Shown here in pieces: positions 63,801 to 64,000 of a DNA stretch of 64,000 nt. The notes below the pieces were generated by a model. The model was not told the origin of the DNA and made no database searches. It saw nothing but the letters and a program-made list of their open reading frames with translations. Numbering within the stretch: the first letter of the stretch is position 1; each line of letters begins with the position of its first letter. A program made the position numbers and the translations under genes. Source of the stretch: an uncultured Bacillota bacterium (GTDB lineage: Bacteria; Bacillota; Clostridia; Oscillospirales; Oscillospiraceae); NCBI GenBank assembly GCA_947645675.1, contig CANSDP010000002.1, positions 62,001-126,000 on the forward strand, in the 5' to 3' direction.

Positions 63801-64000
63801 AAAGGTCCCGTTGAAGGTGATACCAGTAACTGTCACCTTAATTTCTCCGGCGTCCTTGCGGGGCTCATATTTGACCTCATAGTCAGTCCCCTTCACCAGC
63901 ACCCTGTTTGAACCGTCGGTCAGGGTAACCGTAATCTTTACATCCTCCGGTTGGATGGTGCCGTTATAGACCAGGTCGGTCAAATCGTTCTCGTCCACTT
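48813..64000 (-). CDS. Giant repetitive SLH-anchored surface protein (3' part; start off right edge)
   Basis: Over 5060 codons are open to the window edge. Three SLH modules close the protein (coding positions about 49350-48820: FADVADTDWSS, YSDVSSDAWYA, FTDADQASG), preceded by a ~170-residue Val/Thr-rich segment and a Ser/Gly linker (about 49930-49860). Everything upstream is beta-type repeats of three kinds: MBG-like units (LTYNG..Q.LV.AGTATGG), E-set-like units (YDG..KEP.VTVKDG) and Big/YDG pairs (YGDTFTL.TTGGSG, then KPVTAIVTA). YDG units start near 62650, 60580, 59560, 57740, 56720, 54680, 53660, 51690 and 50690. Likely a very long adhesin or wall fibre; no catalytic domain is visible. 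The signal peptide should lie beyond the window. Confidence 0.9.
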   Translation of the reverse strand, partial: VDENDLTDLVYNGTIQPEDVKITVTLTDGSNRVLVKGTDYEVKYEPRKDAGEIKVTVTGITFNGTFTKTYTVDPDQPALVWDTSVMPAPVEVDYDGEPVEASTPAQTGDLPPVKINILSTEDNLQQYLQYSYKKQGDAGYTDGLPTNAGTYDVIVSLPEMQNFEAAVSAPITLTINQIRPIVTAPKAAKPVYNGTAQNLVTAGTLDPVAKRDGLEIQFSENENGPYSTAIPTGTSAGTGYSVWYKVVGLTGNYIGPNPNPAEVSDVAIQRKPITPVVELSQTKYQYDGDWKEPAVTVKDGDTVLPTSEYSVTYENNRDVSTADKPAKVIVADKTGGNYDITAVTVTFQITLREQVALSITGQPRTVIYGDQFTLGTSGGSGNGLVTWEVIAVDGATVAEVGQDSGQVTIVGDGKATVKATKSGKDPVTGLTNYADATATWTLEASKKSVTAIVTAEDKDYDGKMTATVHADVKEGVLPGDVINIQGLTGAFDDENAGVDKTVTVNITGANITGKNSEHYAVSYSSTTVKATIHKAIAKITTPPVAATLTYNGTEQALIATGAVVNTTGVVVEYALSEDGPYSTDFPKSANAGEYTVWYRIQETANYTGEAPQSVKAEIAKKPVNPTIELSGEGLTVEPDGTYSYVYDGNAKEPVVTLKEADGTTVIPAGEYAVAYSNNINVGTATVTVTAKPDGNYSFENAPVTVTFEIQKEKAKVTTAPEAAGDPLIFKARNQKLVTPGAGTGGTMVYSLTKDDPDTYSETIPTQTNAGDYTVYYKVKGDANHSDSEVGQVEVTIAPKTVTAPTITLFDENGDPLVSYTYDGSAKEPQVTVVDGSTTIDAGEYEIRYENNTDAGNTATVNIIDKPNGNYTVSGSKTFVIEKADIVFAPAPTAAVITYDGKPHELLIPGTTSGGEVLYALNSATSRYDAAIPQATEAGDYTVYYKVVGDKNHNDFAVQFVPVTIQRKPLTNITIELTPDSFEYDGKVKLPTVTVKDGKTVLPEEEYTWACDVPSPTNQGTYTITITDAANGNYDLTGVTANTATFTIGKTAQAPLVIEGKPTAAIYGDTFTLTTSGGSSSSAVVWSVTGTAATVDAATGEVEITGVGEVTVTATNPGDQNYLPVSDQWTFTAAPKPVAASIVVGNRDYDGTTDAAVTSASVTTINGDTVAIDPASITAAFDTPGVGTGKTVTLDTSKVKVTGDTAKYDISYPNTVTADITQATTAIITAPAKIDSLTYNGQPQALVTAGVSDVGFLVYSLDGTNFSPEVPTGTNAGTYTVYYKVDGTADYTGVAVNTTPVSVAIAPKTITPKVEPSEFSFLYDGTKKEPELTVLDGKTVIDPDQYTVTWKNVNPMVTDGLLTAAGSYSATIENVPNGNYSFTAAATAEIVPAEQAAIEITGAPEHVCYGDRITTLGTSGGTGEGTVKWSVTAGGASAEIDEDSGVLTIKGTGSVTVKAERSVSNYGTVSAVWTFTVEPKPVLAEVTVTGKTYDGSADVDIAAITAAVKTGDLVDPGDAFPLTGLTGAYDNANAGTGKTVTLDDSSATKVDGNGKYTVSYPATAKGDITPRPVEVTVTLSGNDLQTNSSVTPPVYSYDYDGTEKTPNVTVTANDDNAVLAASDYSVSITGNKNVGDATVTVTAKEGGNYTFDDAEVKFAIKKAGAVLTKDPAAKNLTYTGQPQDLVDVGTATGGTVVYSDTDKDDPDSYSETIPQGTNAGTYTVYYMVKGDANHADTAPGQVSVTIKPKEITPAITLNPTSFVYDGNPKTPGVTVKDGTDAIDDSEYSVSYRDNVNAGTATVTVSDNNGGNYIVNGTATFEITKKAPAFTPPAGITGLQYNGERQDLVKAGVTNDGTVYYSVNGGNYTSAVPSELAVGTYTIEWMVRGDGNHSDTEPATLTVSIGKNQVKTPGISLSPDQFKFNNSQQKPVITVSDDSGRLIPEHEYTVTITGTKSNNMVDVDTYTVIITTPPTSNYDMTDDGTVNVRTFKIVPADQESISITGTQSQVRYGDDIQLGVTGGTGAGTVSWTVAAKDGSAIDSEISPTGLLTVRDVGGPLVVTVTRTKPNYGAVSAEWEFSVSKKPVTAVLTGVDRPYAAGDKTVAVTAAIPDSDLVAGDAIIIDDLTGTFDTDSVGTAKKVTVDRSNPNISGDNSDKYTVTIPETTTASILAGAATVDTDPTPNTLTYDASKAQELVTAGTATGGTMVYSLDGTNFTAAIPKAKDAGTYTVYYKAQGDGNHTDSAVKSVQATIGQQTVTPQIELTPPSAQYDGNVKRPEVVVRDADNNVIPKSEYKVTYVDDSGENWTDQGTYTVKVENITGGNYIVNDATANFSISTSAQAPLEIVNKPGLVHYGDTFTLSAVGGSGNSAVTWSSSNDTIAHIDGNGLVTIKGVGPAKITATKLGGSNYDTVTAEYPLNALQKPITAIVTAKDRVYKAGDVSAELIISWKPGDLVDNDTIDTSNVMGEFEDDSAGTGKTVNIKGDPVNDATAQKYDITIPTTTTASILKADAETPSITANTLTYNGAAQVLVGGGGANTLYSDTRDGVYTAAVPTGTNAGTYTVWYKEKGDANHNDSQPQAIQVTITRKQVALTDANVTVELFGNDLQTDADGTYYYKYDRSEKKPSVIIKDGSAVIPASEYAVGYSNNKNVSTTDKKATVTITNSDGGNYIISGSVTFEIRKGGAELVSSPQPVRGLTYTGQPQQLATVGAATGGHIEYALDGGAYGKDIPEATYAGTYTVTYKVVGDGNHTDGQEGSVTVTISPKEVISPKVTVSGTYTYDGSAKEPGTANVTVKDGGNTIPDTEYTLSYRDNVNAGTATVVVTNANGGNYIVNGEAAFEIAKASATVDTAPTGKTGLRYNGSAQELLATQGTATGGTMAYALSQTGEYSAAIPTGKAIGEYEIWYKVLGDANHSDSTATALSPKVEIGKNTVTNPTIQITPPSATYNGEKQEPTVTVKDDDGLLIDGSEYTVAYLDENNNSDLTAVGTYNVTITGATDGNYTFNTTKTATFTITPADQTALTITGARERVYYGDTIPLGTTGGSSGGTVTWDVGSSTIASIDANGLLKITGVGSVTVTATSTKTGYTDQTATWSFYAEKKQVTAVVTAADRAYTGDTTATLTVTISSGLVSGDSITGAQAEGHFTDKNVGENKTVIIDSLTFPDDINVKYEIVTPVATTATIFKADVDEANVTAPTENTGLEYTGLAQVLVSEGSSPDGIMEYSLDGKTYSASLPTGTDADDYEVWYRVKGDGNHNDTGGTKLASNVTIAPQTVNSPTVEFNPTGATYDGQEHKPSVILKDANGRVIPAAEYTVDYGSTSWKDVGDHTATITGKTDGNYSITGTPSKAFTILPAGQSPLSIVGQPGEVRYGSVFTLSTNGGSGTGAVTWETSDNTVASINNQTGRVEILKAGGPVTITARKAAGGGYGEMTATWTFSAEKRPATAIVTARNKPYNGNAAATLDISWKDGGLINGDTITLNLTGTFDDANVGADKIVRITLNGDLPDGGGKYAVTYNNTTTASITAQAATVSGVNAGPWTYNGSEQPLLSGGTATNGTIVYSRNGVDFMENVPTEINAGKYTVYYKARGNTNYADSDVRMVEVTIQPKTVTNPTIELSSDSLEYDGTAKEPEVTAVKEGSTVIPSGEYTVSYSNNVNVGTTAKVTITDVSGGNYTVSGSRNFTITAGIPALTAEPQPKDLTYTGKPQALVTAGTAVNGKVMYSSEYDGTYSTAIPRETDAGEYEVWYKVVSTDGTTETDPCDEPVYVTIAPKQVTPIIRLENRSSYSVAYNGKAQEPAVTVYVESKLYSDLLYNFQYSNNTNVGTAEVTVQSMGGNYQFLAFKTFEITKGKAEFLSKPTAKTNLVYNGTAQKLVNPGYAKNSGGVVLYSLDNSAYTTAIPTGINRDSYTVFAKVQGSSNYEESDVVVIPVEIGVNTVQNPTVSLSSSSFPYTGSEVKPTVTVSDDDGNVISADEYTVTYSNNVNVGTATISIKSKTAGNYSFTASTTFTILDAGQIPLTITGKQDTVYYGDTLHLGTTGGSGNGAVTWEATGPVDRLGDGQYKITKSGSVTITATKAASGNYAASTDTWTFYAKPKPVTAIVTAASKPYDGKNTATLTVTINRSDLVGTDTFTVTAEGHFTETSVGENRTVIIDDLTIPDGVSEKYDISWSATTTASITPKPASATREPARQTASLTYNGSPQQLLTDGGEAAGGTIVYSVDGGISYSRNAMATDAGNYDVWYKVVAGDENHKDSAPVNLGTVTIMANTNTPAVQCTPSSVPYDGKEKTPNVEVWVDDRIVPKDEYTAVFEEGRTKVGTYKVTVTDKPGGNYEFTDSAEGSFEIVADGQNPPSIITDKAVVYYGDTFRLSAMGGSGNGPIQWEIKEGAAVAAVDKDTGVVTVNGVGKFVVEAYYGAVDGYSESGRSSVTLVADPKVVTPVVLIAPKYYDGSTNVATDAIKATVKLRDLVEGDSITIAGLSATYDSVNAGTNKIVMLDYSKVAVTGTNSGRYVIDWPDSVTGTIDKAKVELDTRPAASDLTYNGSAQLLVTGGTTVNGIGTIKYSLDQNSGYSENIPTGTNAGTYTVWYKVEDDVNFTGIPAASVEVEIKKATPKITTYPTASGTAGQLLSDIKLNGGAIEGNVTGKFAWEDGSIQAVNGTSYNVIFTPDPAYTANYNTATIQVQVTITSSTPSGGGSSSSSNPTKTTVQNGTASTVVSAADGRKLVRQAAANQSGSIVIKPEITGDVNKSEVSIPASTVSQIEKETNAALTVSAPIADVTIPQSAMDTLSRDGGTVKVVTEQVEQGVALTLTAGGKAVENVPGGVILAVPAADAGPGTVAVLVHEDGTRETIRKSVVENGAVSIPLSGSATVEIVDNSKRFADVADTDWSSDAVAFASAHELFSGTSETTFSPDQAMSRGMLATVLYNLEGRPDQALTGGYSDVSSDAWYAGGVAWAAENGIASGYGDGQFGPDDSITREQFVVMLWKYAGSPKADSQSLDFTDADQASGYAKEALCWAVEQGILSGYTDGQLIPGGTATRAQAAQMLKNFMSAPGVKL

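Overview
The window looks like part of a chromosome from a high-GC, low-oxygen Gram-positive of class Clostridia, probably an Oscillospiraceae / Flavonifractor-Lawsonibacter type gut bacterium. This is inferred from the S-layer homology (SLH) proteins, a T-box leader, RF3, L9-DnaB-TilS-Hpt-FtsH gene order, GdpP, SigA-type promoters (TTGACA-17-TATAAT) and many TTG/GTG starts. Most of the 64 kb is housekeeping. The unusual parts are surface-protein genes, stacked small palindromic repeats and a two-component locus linked to candidate small RNAs.

Layout. 1-1300: 5' part of ilvB (minus strand) with a T-box leader. 1335-5844 and 24858-29430: two copies, in opposite orientation, of a surface cassette. 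Each copy is a 193-bp repeat, an SLH protein gene pointing inward, a bidirectional terminator, a convergent phage-tail-like small gene and a 46-bp conserved element. 5900-24840, between them: a minus-strand unit of response regulator, histidine kinase, HtrA and Nudix; a CDF metal exporter; two tandem candidate small RNAs; an SLH-anchored C69 peptidase; a 2-hydroxyacid dehydrogenase; then plus-strand recG, a GNAT, a C_GCAxxG protein, mutY, a PflX-like radical SAM protein, hemW, murA, walJ and rlmH. 29472-31133: ilvD, so ilvD and ilvB flank the two-cassette region.

31200-38950: dispersed repeats, a small ribbon-helix-helix-like gene and its divergent partner, a TRIC channel, a GntR/ABC operon of YtrABC type, prfC, a GH25 muramidase and a membrane HTH regulator. 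38948-48720: ilvE, then gdpP, a one-TM protein, rplI, dnaB, tilS, hpt, ftsH and tRNA-Arg(CCG). 48813-64000: the 3' part (over 5000 codons) of a giant repetitive adhesin-like protein ending in three SLH domains; its start lies beyond the right edge.

Most interesting points: (1) two tandem ~100-nt transcripts with CU-rich middles, each behind three 11-bp-spaced TTCACA-type boxes at identical distance from the -10, with the same kind of box in front of the nearby response regulator gene; (2) the mirrored surface cassettes with 193-bp inverted repeats separating ilvD from ilvB; (3) a ~3-kb higher-order repeat in the giant SLH protein. All calls come from reading sequence by eye; no database search was run.
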